A DNA stretch of 64,000 nucleotides from Diadophis punctatus similis (lineage: Eukaryota; Chordata; Lepidosauria; Squamata; Dipsadidae), in contig JALIGW010000025.1 in assembly GCA_023053685.1 (NCBI GenBank), positions 11,684,953-11,748,952 on the forward strand. The letters are read 5' to 3'. The position numbers and the translations under genes are program-made. The notes beneath the pieces are model-generated. The model searched no databases and was not told where the DNA came from. It was given only the letters and a program-made list of their open reading frames with translations. Shown here in pieces: positions 22,311 to 34,875 of the stretch (positions are counted from its first letter, which is position 1; every line of letters starts with the position of its first letter).

Positions 22311-23353
22311 AAAAACGGATGCTACGACATTAATCAGGGTGAAATTCCATACTTAAAAATGGTATTGCTTGCTGTTTTTAAAAATTGAGTGTTTTTGGTC
22401 CCCGGGGAAAAAACGCGTGATGCCGGGGTCAGAAAAAGTGGTGCCCAGAAGTAGAAAAAAAATTTTTCATCTAAAATGCAAAAACGGATGCTGGGGAAAA
22501 AATGCGTGATGCCGGGGTCAGAAAAAATGGTGCCAAGAAGCGAAAAAATCTTTTTCATCTCAAATGCAAAAACGGATGCTGGGACATTAATCAGGGTGAA
22601 ATTCCATACTAATAATGGTATTGCATGCTGTTTTTAAAAATTGAGTGTTTTTGGTCCCCGAGGAAAAAACGCGTCAGAAAAAATGGTGCCCAGAAACGAA
22701 ATTTTTTTTTCATCTCAAATGCAAAAATGGATGCTAGGACGTTAATCAGGGTGAAATTCCATACTAAAAATGGTATTGCATGCTGTTTTTAAAAATTGAG
22801 TGTTTTTGGTCCCTGAGGAGAAAAACCGTGATGCCGCGGTGAGAAAAAATGGTAACTAGAACCGAAAAAAAAATTTTCATCTCAAATGCAAAAATGGATG
22901 CTAGGACATTAATCAGGGTGAAATTCCATACTTAAAAATGGTATTGCTTGCTGTTTTAAAAAATTGAGTGTTTTTGGTCCCCGAGGAAAAAACGCGTGAT
23001 GCCGGGGTCAGAAAAAATGGTGATCAGAAGTGAAAAATTTTTTTTTATCTCAAATGCAAAAACGGATGCTGGGACATGAATCAGGGTGGAATTTCATACT
23101 TCAAAATAGTATTGCTTGCTGTTTTTAAAAATTGAGTGTTTTTGGTCCCCGAGGAAAAAATGCATGATGCCGGGGTCAGAAAAAATGGTGCCCAGAAGTG
23201 AAAATGTTTTTTTCATCTCAAATGCAAAAATGGATGCTAGGACATTAATCAGGGTGAAATTCCGTACTTAAAAATGGTATTGCTTGCTGTTTTTAAAATT
23301 TAGTATTTTTGGTCCCCGAGGAAAAACGCATGATGCCGGGGTCAGAAAAAATG
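21940..23353. repeat. 1,414 bp tandem duplication, copy 1
   Basis: Phase marks 22105, 22271, 22439, 22528, 22684, 22850, 23018 and 23186 all recur 1,414 bp later. Diagnostic shared changes are 'atctaaaatgc' in the short monomer near 22472, 'ggtaactagaac' near 22851 and 'attccgtactt' near 23260. Its left end overlaps the last 835 bp cycle, so the duplication joined pentamer and 1,246 bp-type sequence. Confidence 0.9.
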
Positions 23354-24767
23354 GTGCCCAGAAGCGAAAACATTTTTTTCAAGTCAAATGCAAAAATGGA
23401 TGCTGGGACATGAATTGGGTTGAATTTCATACTTAAAAATGGTATTGCTTGCTGTTTTTAAAAATTGAGTGTTTTTGGTCCCCGAGGAAAAAACTCGTGA
23501 TGCCGCGGTCAGAAAAAATGGTGCCCAGAAACGATTTTTTTTTCCATCTCAAATGCAAAAACGGATGCTGGGACATGAATCAGGGTGGAATTTCATACTT
23601 AAAAATGGTATTGCTTGCTGTTTTTAAAAATTGAGTGTTTTTGGTCCCTGAGGAAAAAAACCGTGATGCCGCGGTGAGAAAAAATGGTGCCTAGAACCGA
23701 AAAAAAAATTTTCATCTCAAATGCAAAAACGGATGCTACGACATTAATCAGGGTGAAATTCCATACTTAAAAATGGTATTGCTTGCTGTTTTTAAAAATT
23801 GAGTGTTTTTGGTCCCCGGGGAAAAAACGCGTGATGCCGGGGTCAGAAAAAGTGGTGCCCAGAAGTAGAAAAAAAATTTTTCATCTAAAATGCAAAAACG
23901 GATGCTGGGGAAAAAATGCGTGATGCCGGGGTCAGAAAAAATGGTGCCAAGAAGCGAAAAAATCTTTTTCATCTCAAATGCAAAAACGGATGCTGGGACA
24001 TTAATCAGGGTGAAATTCCATACTAATAATGGTATTGCATGCTGTTTTTAAAAATTGAGTGTTTTTGGTCCCCGAGGAAAAAACGCGTCAGAAAAAATGG
24101 TGCCCAGAAACGAAATTTTTTTTTCATCTCAAATGCAAAAATGGATGCTAGGACGTTAATCAGGGTGAAATTCCATACTAAAAATGGTATTGCATGCTGT
24201 TTTTAAAAATTGAGTGTTTTTGGTCCCTGAGGAGAAAAACCGTGATGCCGCGGTGAGAAAAAATGGTAACTAGAACCGAAAAAAAAATTTTCATCTCAAA
24301 TGCAAAAATGGATGCTAGGACATTAATCAGGGTGAAATTCCATACTTAAAAATGGTATTGCTTGCTGTTTTAAAAAATTGAGTGTTTTTGGTCCCCGAGG
24401 AAAAAACGCGTGATGCCGGGGTCAGAAAAAATGGTGATCAGAAGTGAAAAATTTTTTTTTATCTCAAATGCAAAAACGGATGCTGGGACATGAATCAGGG
24501 TGGAATTTCATACTTCAAAATAGTATTGCTTGCTGTTTTTAAAAATTGAGTGTTTTTGGTCCCCGAGGAAAAAATGCATGATGCCGGGGTCAGAAAAAAT
24601 GGTGCCCAGAAGTGAAAATGTTTTTTTCATCTCAAATGCAAAAATGGATGCTAGGACATTAATCAGGGTGAAATTCCGTACTTAAAAATGGTATTGCTTG
24701 CTGTTTTTAAAATTTAGTATTTTTGGTCCCCGAGGAAAAACGCATGATGCCGGGGTCAGAAAAAATG
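23354..24767. repeat. 1,414 bp tandem duplication, copy 2
   Basis: This copy repeats the shared private changes of copy 1 at +1,414 bp (near 23886, 24265 and 24674). One visible difference is an 'aaacgattt' site near 23531 where copy 1 has 'aaacgaattt'. The right end switches near 24.77 kb to a 'ctatctc' monomer of the 1,246 bp type. Confidence 0.9.
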
Positions 24768-25675
24768 GTGCCCAGAAACGAATTTTTTTTCTATCTCAAA
24801 TGCAAAAACGGATGCTGGGACATGAATAAGGGTGGAATTTCATACTTTAAAATGGTATTGCTTGCTGTTTTTAAAAATTGAGTGTTTTTGGTCCCCGAGG
24901 AAAAAAACCGTGATGCCGCGGTCAGAAAAAATGGTGCCCAGAAGCGAAAACATTTTTTTCAAGTCAAATGCAAAAATGGATGCTGGGACATGAATTGGGT
25001 TGAATTTCATACTTAAAAATGGTATTGCTTGCTGTTTTTAAAAATTGAGTGTTTTTGGTCCCTGAGGAAAAAAACCGTGATGCCGCTGTGAGAAAAAATG
25101 GTGCCTAGAACCGAAAAAAAAATTTTCATCTCAAATGCAAAAACGGATGCTACGACATTAATCAGGGTGAAATTCCATACTTAAAAATGGTATTGCTTGC
25201 TGTTTTTAAAAATTGAGTGTTTTTGGTCCCCGGGGAAAAAACGCGTGATGCCGGGGTCAGAAAAAGTGGTGCCCAGAAGTAGAAAAAAAATTTTTCATCT
25301 CAAATGCAAAAACGGATGCTGCGGAAAAAATGCGTGATGCCGGGGTCAGAAAAAATGGTGCCAAGAAGCGAAAAAATCTTTTTCATCTCAAATGCAAAAA
25401 CGGATGCTGGGACATTAATCAGGGTGAAATTCCATACTAAAAATGGTATTGCATGCTGTTTTTAAAAATTGAGTTTTTTTGGTCCCCGAGGAAAAAACGC
25501 GTCAGAAAAAATGGTGCCCAGAAACGAAATTTTTTTTTCATCTCAAATGCAAAAATGGATGCTAGGACGTTAATCAGGGTGAAATTCCATACTAAAAATG
25601 GTATTGCATGCTGTTTTTAAAAATTGAGTGTTTTTGGTCCCCGAGGAAAAAACTCGTGATGCCACGGTCAGAAAA
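24768..25675. repeat. 1,246 bp-type block, later duplicated at ~29.2 kb
   Basis: Marks 24932, 25099, 25267, 25356, 25512 and 25678 follow the order of 333-1079. The short monomer has a private 'gctgcggaaa' junction near 25318, also present near 29726, showing that this block and 29.17-30.08 kb are copies about 4,407 bp apart. Confidence 0.87.
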
Positions 25676-27540
25676 AATGGTGCCCAGAAACGAATTTTTT
25701 TTCCATCTCAAATGCAAAAACGGATGCTGGGACATGAATCAGGGTGGAATTTCATACTTAAAAATGGTATTGCTTGCTGTTTTTAAAAATTGAGTGTTTT
25801 TGGTCCCTGAGGAAAAAAACCGTGATGCCGCGGTGAGAAAAAATGGTGCCTAGAACCGAAAAAAAATTTTCATCTCAAATGCAAAAATGGATGCTAGGAC
25901 ATTAATCAGGGTGAAATTCCATACTTAAAAATGGTATTGCTTGCTGTTTTAAAAAATTGAGTGTTTTTGGTCCCCGAGGAAAAAACACGTGATGCCGGGG
26001 TCAGAAAAAATGGTGCCCAGAAGTGAAAAAAAATTTTTCATCTCAAATGCAAAAACGGATGCTACGACATTAATCAGGGTGAAATTCCATACTTAAAAAT
26101 GGTATTGCTTGCTGTTTTTAAAAATTGAGTGTTTTTGGTCCCCGAGGAAAAAATGCGTGATGCCGGGGTCAGAAAAAATGGTGCCCAGAAGTGAAAATGT
26201 TTTTTTCATCTCAATTGCAAAAATGGATGCTAGGACATTAATCAGGGTGAAATTCCATACTTCAAAATGGTATTGCTTGCTGTTTTTAAAATTGAGTGTT
26301 TTTGGTCCCCTAGGAAAAACGCGTGATGCCGCGGTCAGAAAAAATGGTGCCCAGAAGCGAAAACATTTTTTTCAAGTCAAATGCAAAAATGGATGCTGGG
26401 ACATGAATTGGGTTGAATTTCATACTTAAAAATGGTATTGCTTGCTGTTTTTAAAAATTGAGTGTTTTTGGTCCCCGAGGAAAAAACTCGTGATGCCGCG
26501 GTCAGAAAAAATGGTGCCCAGAAACGAATTTTTTTTCCATCTCAAATGCAAAAACGGATGCTGGGACATGAATCAGGGTGGAATTTCATACTTAAAAATG
26601 GTATTGCTTGCTGTTTTTAAAAATTGAGTGTTTTTGGTCCCTGAGGAAAAAAACCGTGATGCCGCGGTGAGAAAAAATGGTGCCTAGAACCGAAAAAAAA
26701 ATTTTCATCTCAAATGCAAAAATGGATGCTAGGACATTAATCAGGGTGAAATTCCATACTTAAAAATGGTATTGCTTGCTGTTTTAAAAAATTGAGTGTT
26801 TTTGGTCCCCGAGGAAAAAACACGTGATGCCGGGGTCAGAAAAAATGGTGCCCAGAAGTGAAAAAAAAATTTTCATCTCAAATGCAAAAACGGATGCTAC
26901 GACATTAATCAGGGTGAAATTCCATACTTAAAAATGGTATTGCTTGCTGTTTTTAAAAATTGAGTGTTTTTGGTCCCCGAGGAAAAAATGCGTGATGCCG
27001 GGGTCAGAAAAAATGGTGCCCAGAAGTGAAAATGTTTTTTTCATCTCAATTGCAAAAATGGATGCTAGGACATTAATCAGGGTGAAATTCCATACTTAAA
27101 AATGGTATTGCTTGCTGTTTTTAAAATTGAGTGTTTTTGGTCCCCGAGGAAAAACGCGTGATGCCGCGGTCAGAAAAAATGGTGCCCAGAAGAGAAAACA
27201 TTTTTTTCAAGTCAAATGCAAAAATGGATGCTGGGACATGAATTGGGTTGAATTTCATACTTAAAAATGGTATTGCTTGCTGTTTTTAAAAATTGAGTGT
27301 TTTTGGTCCCCGAGGAAAAAACTCGTGATGCCGCGGTCAGAAAAAATGGTGCCCAGAAACGAATTTTTTTTCCATCTCAAATGCAAAAACGGATGCTGGG
27401 ACATGAATCAGGGTGGAATTTCATACTTAAAAATGGTATTGCTTGCTGTTTTTAAAAATTGAGTGTTTTTGGTCCCTGAGGAAAAAAACCGTGATGCCGC
27501 GGTGAGAAAAAATGGTGCCTAGAACCGAAAAAAAAAATTT
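25676..27540. repeat. 835 bp pentamer HOR, cluster 4
   Basis: Cycles start at marks 26179 and 27014 (835 bp apart), with a partial cycle upstream at 25678-26011. The first cycle has the 'cccctagg' form near 26308. The second has 'agaagagaaaac' near 27190 where other copies read 'agaagcgaaaac'. Order ends near 27.54 kb. Confidence 0.91.
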
Positions 27541-28500
27541 CATCTCAAATGCAAAAACGGATGCTACGACATTAATCAGGGTGAAATTCCATACTTAAAA
27601 ATGGTATTGCTTGCTGTTTTAAAAAATTGAGTGTTTTTGGTCCCCGGGGAAAAAACGCGTGATGCCGGGGTCAGAAAAAGTGGTGCCCAGAAGTAGAAAA
27701 AAAATTTTTCATCTCAAATGCAAAAACGGATGCTGGGGAAAAAATGCGTGATGCCGGGGTCAGAAAAAATGGTGCCAAGAAGCGAAAAAATCTTTTTCAT
27801 CTCAAATGCAAAAACGGATGCTGGGACATTAATCAGGGTGAAATTCCATACTAATAATGGTATTGCATGCTGTTTTTAAAAATTGAGTGTTTTTGGTCCC
27901 CGAGGAAAAAACGCGTCAGAAAAAATGGTGCCCAGAAACGAAATTTTTTTTTCATCTCAAATGCAAAAATGGATGCTAGGAAGTTAATCAGGGTGAAATT
28001 CCATACTAAAAATGGTATTGCATGCTGTTTTTAAAAATTGAGTGTTTTTGGTCCCCGGGGAAAAAATGCGTGATGCCGGGGTCAGAAAAAGTGGTGCCCA
28101 GAAGTAGAAAAAAAATTTTTCATCTAAAATGCAAAAACGGATGCTGGGGAAAAAATGCGTGATGCCGGGGTCAGAAAAAATGGTGCCAAGAAGCGAAAAA
28201 ATCTTTTTCATCTCAAATGCAAAAACGGATGCTGGGACATTAATCAGGGTGAAATTCCATACTAATAATGGTATTGCATGCTGTTTTTAAAAATTGAGTG
28301 TTTTTGGTCCCCGAGGAAAAAACGCGTCAGAAAAAATGGTGCCCAGAAACGAAATTTTTTTTTCATCTCAAATGCAAAAATGGATGCTAGGACGTTAATC
28401 AGGGTGAAATTCCATACTAAAAATGGTATTGCATGCTGTTTTTAAAAATTGAGTGTTTTTGGTCCCTGAGGAGAAAAACCGTGATGCCGCGGTGAGAAAA
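27541..28500. repeat. Linker with 411 bp local tandem duplication
   Basis: The three-monomer set with marks 27681, 27770 and 27926 (168-class short, 11 bp-deleted, normal) repeats at 28092, 28181 and 28337, an offset of 411 bp. The two sets are not identical. The second carries 'atctaaaatgc' near 28125, as in the 1,414 bp duplication, and the first does not. The second may therefore have come from that duplication and not from simple doubling. Confidence 0.85.
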
Positions 28501-30081
28501 AATGGTGCCTAGAACCGAAAAAAAAATTTTCATCTCAAATGCAAAAATGGATGCTAGGACATTAATCAGGGTGAAATTCCATACTTAAAAATGGTATTGC
28601 TTGCTGTTTTAAAAAATTGAGTGTTTTTGGTCCCCGAGGAAAAAACGCGTGATGCCGGGGTCAGAAAAAATGGTGATCAGAAGTGAAAAATTTTTTTTTA
28701 TCTCAAATGCAAAAACGGATGCTGGGACATGAATCAGGGTGGAATTTCATACTTAAAAATGGTATTGCTTGCTGTTTTTAAAAATTGAGTGTTTTTGGTC
28801 CCCGAGGAAAAAACGCATGATGCCGGGGTCAGAAAAAATGGTGCCCAGAAGTAAAAAAAAAAATTTCATCTCAAATGCAAAAATGGATGCTAGGACATTA
28901 ATCAGGGTGAAATTCCATACTTCAAAATAGTATTGCTTGCTGTTTTTAAAAATTGAGTGTTTTTGGTCCCCGAGGAAAAAATGCATGATGCCGGGGTCAG
29001 AAAAAATGGTGCCCAGAAGTGAAAATGTTTTTTTCATCTCAAATGCAAAAATGGATGCTAGGACATTAATCAGGGTGAAATTCCGTACTTAAAAATGGTA
29101 TTGCTTGCTTTTTTTAAAATTTAGTATTTTTGGTCCCCGAGGAAAAACGCATGATGCCGGGGTCAGAAAAAATGGTGCCCAGAAACGAATTTTTTTTCTA
29201 TCTCAAATGCAAAAACGGATGCTGGGACATGAATAAGGGTGGAATTTCATACTTTAAAATGGTATTGCTTGCTGTTTTTAAAAATTGAGTGTTTTTGGTC
29301 CCCGAGGAAAAAAACCGTGATGCCGCGGTCAGAAAAAATGGTGCCCAGAAGCGAAAACATTTTTTTCAAGTCAAATGCAAAAATGGATGCTGGGACATGA
29401 ATTGGGTTGAATTTCATACTTAAAAATGGTATTGCTTGCTGTTTTTAAAAATTGAGTGTTTTTGGTCCCTGAGGAAAAAAACCGTGATGCCGCTGTGAGA
29501 AAAAATGGTGCCTAGAACCGAAAAAAAAATTTTCATCTCAAATGCAAAAACGGATGCTACGACATTAATCAGGGTGAAATTCCATACTTAAAAATGGTAT
29601 TGCTTGCTGTTTTTAAAAATTGAGTGTTTTTGGTCCCCGGGGAAAAAACGCGTGATGCCGGGGTCAGAAAAAGTGGTGCCCAGAAGTAGAAAAAAAATTT
29701 TTCATCTCAAATGCAAAAACGGATGCTGCGGAAAAAATGCGTGATGCCGGGGTCAGAAAAAATGGTGCCAAGAAGCGAAAAAATCTTTTTCATCTCAAAT
29801 GCAAAAACGGATGCTGGGACATTAATCAGGGTGAAATTCCATACTAAAAATGGTATTGCATGCTGTTTTTAAAAATTGAGTTTTTTTGGTCCCCGAGGAA
29901 AAAACGCGTCAGAAAAAATGGTGCCCAGAAACGAAATTTTTTTTTCATCTCAAATGCAAAAATGGATGCTAGGACGTTAATCAGGGTGAAATTCCATACT
30001 AAAAATGGTATTGCATGCTGTTTTTAAAAATTGAGTGTTTTTGGTCCCCGAGGAAAAAACTCGTGATGCCACGGTCAGAAA
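28501..30081. repeat. Copy of the 24.2-25.7 kb block
   Basis: From about 29.17 kb the order matches 24.77-25.68 kb at an offset of about 4,407 bp, sharing 'attccgtactt' (near 29081) and the 'gctgcggaaa' short-monomer junction (near 29726). The upstream part (28671-29007) holds a 'ggtgatcag' monomer and the 'aagtaaaaaa' pair of the 1,246 bp type. Confidence 0.86.
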
Positions 30082-32200
30082 AAATGGTGCCCAGAAACGA
30101 ATTTTTTTTCCATCTCAAATGCAAAAACGGATGCTGGGACATGAATCAGGGTGGAATTTCATACTTAAAAATGGTATTGCTTGCTGTTTTTAAAAATTGA
30201 GTGTTTTTGGTCCCCGAGGAAAAAACACGTGATACCGGGGTCAGAAAAAATGGTGCCCAGAAGTGAAAAAAAATTTTTCATCTCAAATGCAAAAACGGAT
30301 GCTACGACATTAATCAGGGTGAAATTCCATACTTAAAAATGGTATTGCTTGCTGTTTTTAAAAATTGAGTGTTTTTGGTCCCCGAGGAAAAAATGCGTGA
30401 TGCCGGGGTCAGAAAAAATGGTGCCCAGAAGTGAAAATGTTTTTTTCATCTCAATTGCAAAAATGGATGCTAGGACATTAATCAGGGTGAAATTCCATAC
30501 TTCAAAATGGTATTGCTTGCTGTTTTTAAAATTGAGTGTTTTTGGTCCCCGAGGAAAAACGCGTGATGCCGCGGTCAGAAAAAATGGTGCCCAGAAGCGA
30601 AAACATTTTTTTCAAGTCAAATGCAAAAATGGATGCTGGGACATGAATTGGGTTGAATTTCATACTTAAAAATGGTATTGCTTGCTGTTTTTAAAAATTG
30701 AGTGTTTTTGGTCCCCGAGGAAAAAACTCGTGATGCCGCGGTCAGAAAAAATGGTGCCCAGAAACGAATTTTTTTTCCATCTCAAATGCAAAAACGGATG
30801 CTGGGACATGAATCAGGGTGGAATTTCATACTTAAAAATGGTATTGCTTGCTGTTTTTAAAAATTGAGTGTTTTTGGTCCCTGAGGAAAAAAACCGTGAT
30901 GCCGCGGTGAGAAAAAATGGTGCCTAGAACCGAAAAAAAATTTTCATCTCAAATGCAAAAATGGATGCTAGGACATTAATCAGGGTGAAATTCCATACTT
31001 AAAAATGGTATTGCTTGCTGTTTTAAAAAATTGAGTGTTTTTGGTCCCCGAGGAAAAAACACGTGATGCCGGGGTCAGAAAAAATGGTGCCCAGAAGTGA
31101 AAAAAAATTTTTCATCTCAAATGCAAAAACGGATGCTACGACATTAATCAGGGTGAAATTCCATACTTAAAAATGGTATTGCTTGCTGTTTTTAAAAATT
31201 GAGTGTTTTTGGTCCCCGAGGAAAAAATGCGTGATGCCGGGGTCAGAAAAAATGGTGCCCAGAAGTGAAAATGTTTTTTTCATCTCAATTGCAAAAATGG
31301 ATGCTAGGACATTAATCAGGGTGAAATTCCATACTTCAAAATGGTATTGCTTGCTGTTTTTAAAATTGAGTGTTTTTGGTCCCCGAGGAAAAACGCGTGA
31401 TGCCGCGGTCAGAAAAAATGGTGCCCAGAAGCGAAAACATTTTTTTCAAGTCAAATGCAAAAATGGATGCTGGGACATGAATTGGGTTGAATTTCATACT
31501 TAAAAATGGTATTGCTTGCTGTTTTTAAAAATAGAGTGTTTTTGGTCCCCGAGGAAAAAACTCGTGATGCCGCGGTCAGAAAAAATGGTGCCCAGAAACG
31601 AATTTTTTTTCCATCTCAAATGCAAAAACGGATGCTGGGACATGAATCAGGGTGGAATTTCATACTTAAAAATGGTATTGCTTGCTGTTTTTAAAAATTG
31701 AGTGTTTTTGGTCCCTGAGGAAAAAAACCGTGATGCCGCGGTGAGAAAAAATGGTGCCTAGAACCGAAAAAAAAATTTTCATCTCAAATGCAAAAATGGA
31801 TGCTAGGACATTAATCAGGGTGAAATTCCATACTTAAAAATGGTATTGCTTGCTGTTTTAAAAAATTGAGTGTTTTTGGTCCCCGAGGAAAAAACACGTG
31901 ATGCCGGGGTCAGAAAAAATGGTGCCCAGAAGTGAAAAAAAAATTTTCATCTCAAATGCAAAAACGGATGCTACGACATTAATCAGGGTGAAATTCCATA
32001 CTTAAAAATGGTATTGCTTGCTGTTTTTAAAAATTGAGTGTTTTTGGTCCCCGAGGAAAAAATGCGTGATGCCGGGGTCAGAAAAAATAGTGCCCAGAAG
32101 TGAAAATGTTTTTTTCATCTCAATTGCAAAAATGGATGCTAGGACATTAATCAGGGTGAAATTCCATACTTCAAAATGGTATTGCTTGCTGTTTTTAAAA
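30082..32200. repeat. 835 bp pentamer HOR, cluster 5
   Basis: Cycles begin at the 'caattgc' monomers with marks 30419, 31253 and 32088 (834 and 835 bp apart). The third cycle stops within its first monomer. The last 'caattg' in the window is at 32121. Before the first cycle the fourth monomer is skipped (30085 to 30251), a one-monomer loss relative to other clusters. A 'gataccgggg' change lies near 30231. Confidence 0.92.
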
Positions 32201-33176
32201 TTGAGTGTTTTTGGTCCCCGAGGAAAAAACGCATGATGCCGGGGTCAGAAAAAATGGTGCCCAGAAGTGAAAAAAATTTTTTCATCTCAAATGCAAAAAC
32301 GGATGCTACGACATGAATCAGGGTGAAATTCCATACTTAAAAATGGTATTGCTTGCTGTTTTTAAAAATTGAGTGTTTATGGTCCCCGGGGAAGAACCGC
32401 GTGATGCCGGGGTCAGAAAAAATGGTGCCCAGAAGCGAAAACATTTTTTTCAAGTCAAATGCAAAAATGGATGCTGGGACATGAATTGGGTTGAATTTCA
32501 TACTTAAAAATGGTATTGCTTGCTGTTTTAAAAATTGAGTGTTTTTGGTCCCCGAGGAAAAAACGCGTGATGCCGGGGTCAGAAAAAATGGTGCCCAGAA
32601 GTGAAAAAAATTTTTTCATCTCAAATGCAAAAACGGATGCTACGACATGAATCAGGGTGAAATTCCATACTTAAAAATGGTATTGCTTGCTGTTTTTAAA
32701 AATTGAGTGTTTATGGTCCCCGGGGAAGAACCGCGTGATGCCGGGGTCAGAAAAAGTGGTGCCCAGAAGTGGAAAAAATTTTTTCATCTCAAATGCAAAA
32801 ACGGATGCTGGGGAAAAAATGCGTGATGCCGGGGTCAGAAAAAATGGTGCCTAGAAGTGAAAAAATTTTTTTCATCTCAAATGCAAAAACGGATGCTGGG
32901 ACATGAATCAGGGTGGAATTCCATACTTAAAAATGGTATTGCTTGCTGTTTTTAAAAATTGAGTGTTTTTGGTCCCCGAGGAAAAACGCGTGATGCCGGG
33001 GTCAGAAAAAATGGTGCCCAGAAGTGAAAAAAAAATTTTCATCTCAAATGCAAAAACGGATGCTGGGACATGAATCAGGGTGGAATTTCATACTTAAAAA
33101 TGGTATTGCTTGCTGTTTTTAAAAATTGAGTGTTTTTGGTCCCCGAGGAAAAAACGCATGATGCCGGGGTCAGAAA
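32201..33176. repeat. Transition block between HOR domains
   Basis: Two 'gtttatggtccccgggg' monomers (near 32376 and 32711), a short monomer (about 32754-32841) and general monomers lie between the last pentamer and the first domain 2 marker. The order resembles 9.7-10.2 and 12.7-13.2 kb of domain 1. Only satellite is present. Confidence 0.84.
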
Positions 33177-34862
33177 AAATGGTGCCCAAAAATAAAAAAA
33201 AAATTCATCTCAAATGCAAAAATGGATGCTAGGACATTAATCAGGGTGAAATTCCATACTTAAAAATAGTATTGCTTGCTGTTTTTAAAAATTGAGTGTT
33301 TTTGGTCCCCGAGGAAAAAATGCGTGATGCCGGGGTCAGAAAAAATAGTGCCCAGAAGTGAAAATGTTTTTTTCATCTCAAATGCAAAAATGGATGCTAG
33401 GACATTAATCAGGGTGAAATTCCATACTTAAAAATGGTATTGCTTGCTGTTTTTAAAATTTAGTGTTTTTGGTCCCCGAGGAAAAACGCGTGATGCAGGG
33501 GTCAGAAAAAATGGTGCCCAGAAGTGAAAAAAAATTTTTCATCTCAAATGCAAAAACGGATGCTAGGACATTAATCAGGGTGAAATTCCATACTTAAAAA
33601 TGGTATTGCTTGCTGTTTTTAAAAATTGAGTGGTTTTGGTCCCCGAGGAAAAAACGCGTGATGCCGCGGTCAGAAAAAATGGTGCCCAGAAGTGAAATTT
33701 TTTTTTCTGGTCAAATGCAAAAATGGATGCTGGGACATGAATTGTGTTGAATTTCATACTTAAAAATGGTATTGCTTGCTGTCTTTAAAAATTGAGTGTT
33801 TTTGGTCCCCGAGGAAAAAAACCGTGATGCCGCGGTCAGAAAAAATGGTGCCCAGAAGCGAAAACATTTTTTTCAAGTCAAATGCAAAAATGGATGCTGG
33901 GACATGAATTGGGTTGAATTTCATACTTAAAAATGGTATTGCTTGCTGTTTTTAAAAATTGAGTGTTTTTGCTCCCTGAGGAAAAAAACCGTGATGCCGC
34001 GGTGAGAAAAAATGGTGCCTAGAACCGAAAAAAATTTTTTCATCTCAAATGCAAAAATGGATGCTAGGACATTAATCAGGGTGAAATTCCATACTTAAAA
34101 ATGGTATTGCTTGCTGTTTTTAAAAATTGAGTGTTTTTGGTCCCCGAGGAAAAAACGCGTGATGCCGGGGTCAGAAAAAATGGTGCCTAGAAGTGAAAAA
34201 AAATTTTTCATCTCAAATGCAAAAACGGATGCTGGGACATGAATCAGGGTGGAATTCCATACTTAAAAATGGTATTGCTTGCTGTTTTTAAAAATTGAGT
34301 GTTTTTGGTCCCCGAGGAAAAACGCGTGATGCCGGGGTCAGAAAAAATGGTGCCCAGAAGTGAAAATTTTTTTTTCATCTCAAATCCAAAAATGGATGCA
34401 AGGACATTAATGAGGGTGAAATTCCACACTTAAAATGGTATTGCTTGCTGTTTTTAAAAATTGAGTGTTTTTGGTCCCTGAGGAAAAAACGCGTGATGCC
34501 GGTCAGAAAAAATGGTGATCAGAAGTGAAAAAAAAATTTTCATCTCAAATGCAAAAACGGATGCTGGGACATGAATCAGGGTGGAATTTCATACTTAAAA
34601 ATGGTATTGCTTGCTGTTTTTAAAAATTGAGTGTTTTTGGTCCCTGAGGAAAAAACGCGTGATGCCGGGGTCAGAAAAAATGGTGATCAGAAGTGAAAAA
34701 AAAATTTTCATCTCAAATGCAAAAACGGATGCTGGGACATGAATTGGGTTGAATTTCATACTTAAAAATGGTATTGCTTGCTGTTTTTAAAAATTGAGTG
34801 TTTTTGGTCCCTGAGGAATAAAACCGTGATGCCGCGGTGAGAAAAAATTGTGCCTAGAAGCG

Positions 34863-34875
34863 AAAAATTTTTTTT
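34863..34875. other. Constant-length A/T tract with sliding A-to-T switch
   Basis: Each monomer has an A-run followed by a T-run between 'agaagtg' or 'agaagcg' or 'agaaccg' and 'catctc'. Here it is A5T8. In most subtypes the total is 13 bp, while the split varies from A10T3 (4091-4103) through A9T4 (3588-3600), A7T6 (10276-10288) and A6T7 (52188-52200) to A4T9 (39884-39896). Interrupted forms such as A4-TG-T7, A4-CA-T7 and A6-TC-T5 also total 13. Subtypes with 'aaacg' in front have 11-12. Confidence 0.85.

Noticed and set aside
32201..33176. Possible non-satellite insertion at the domain border
   Set aside because: Every base can be assigned to known monomer subtypes. Only the order changes.
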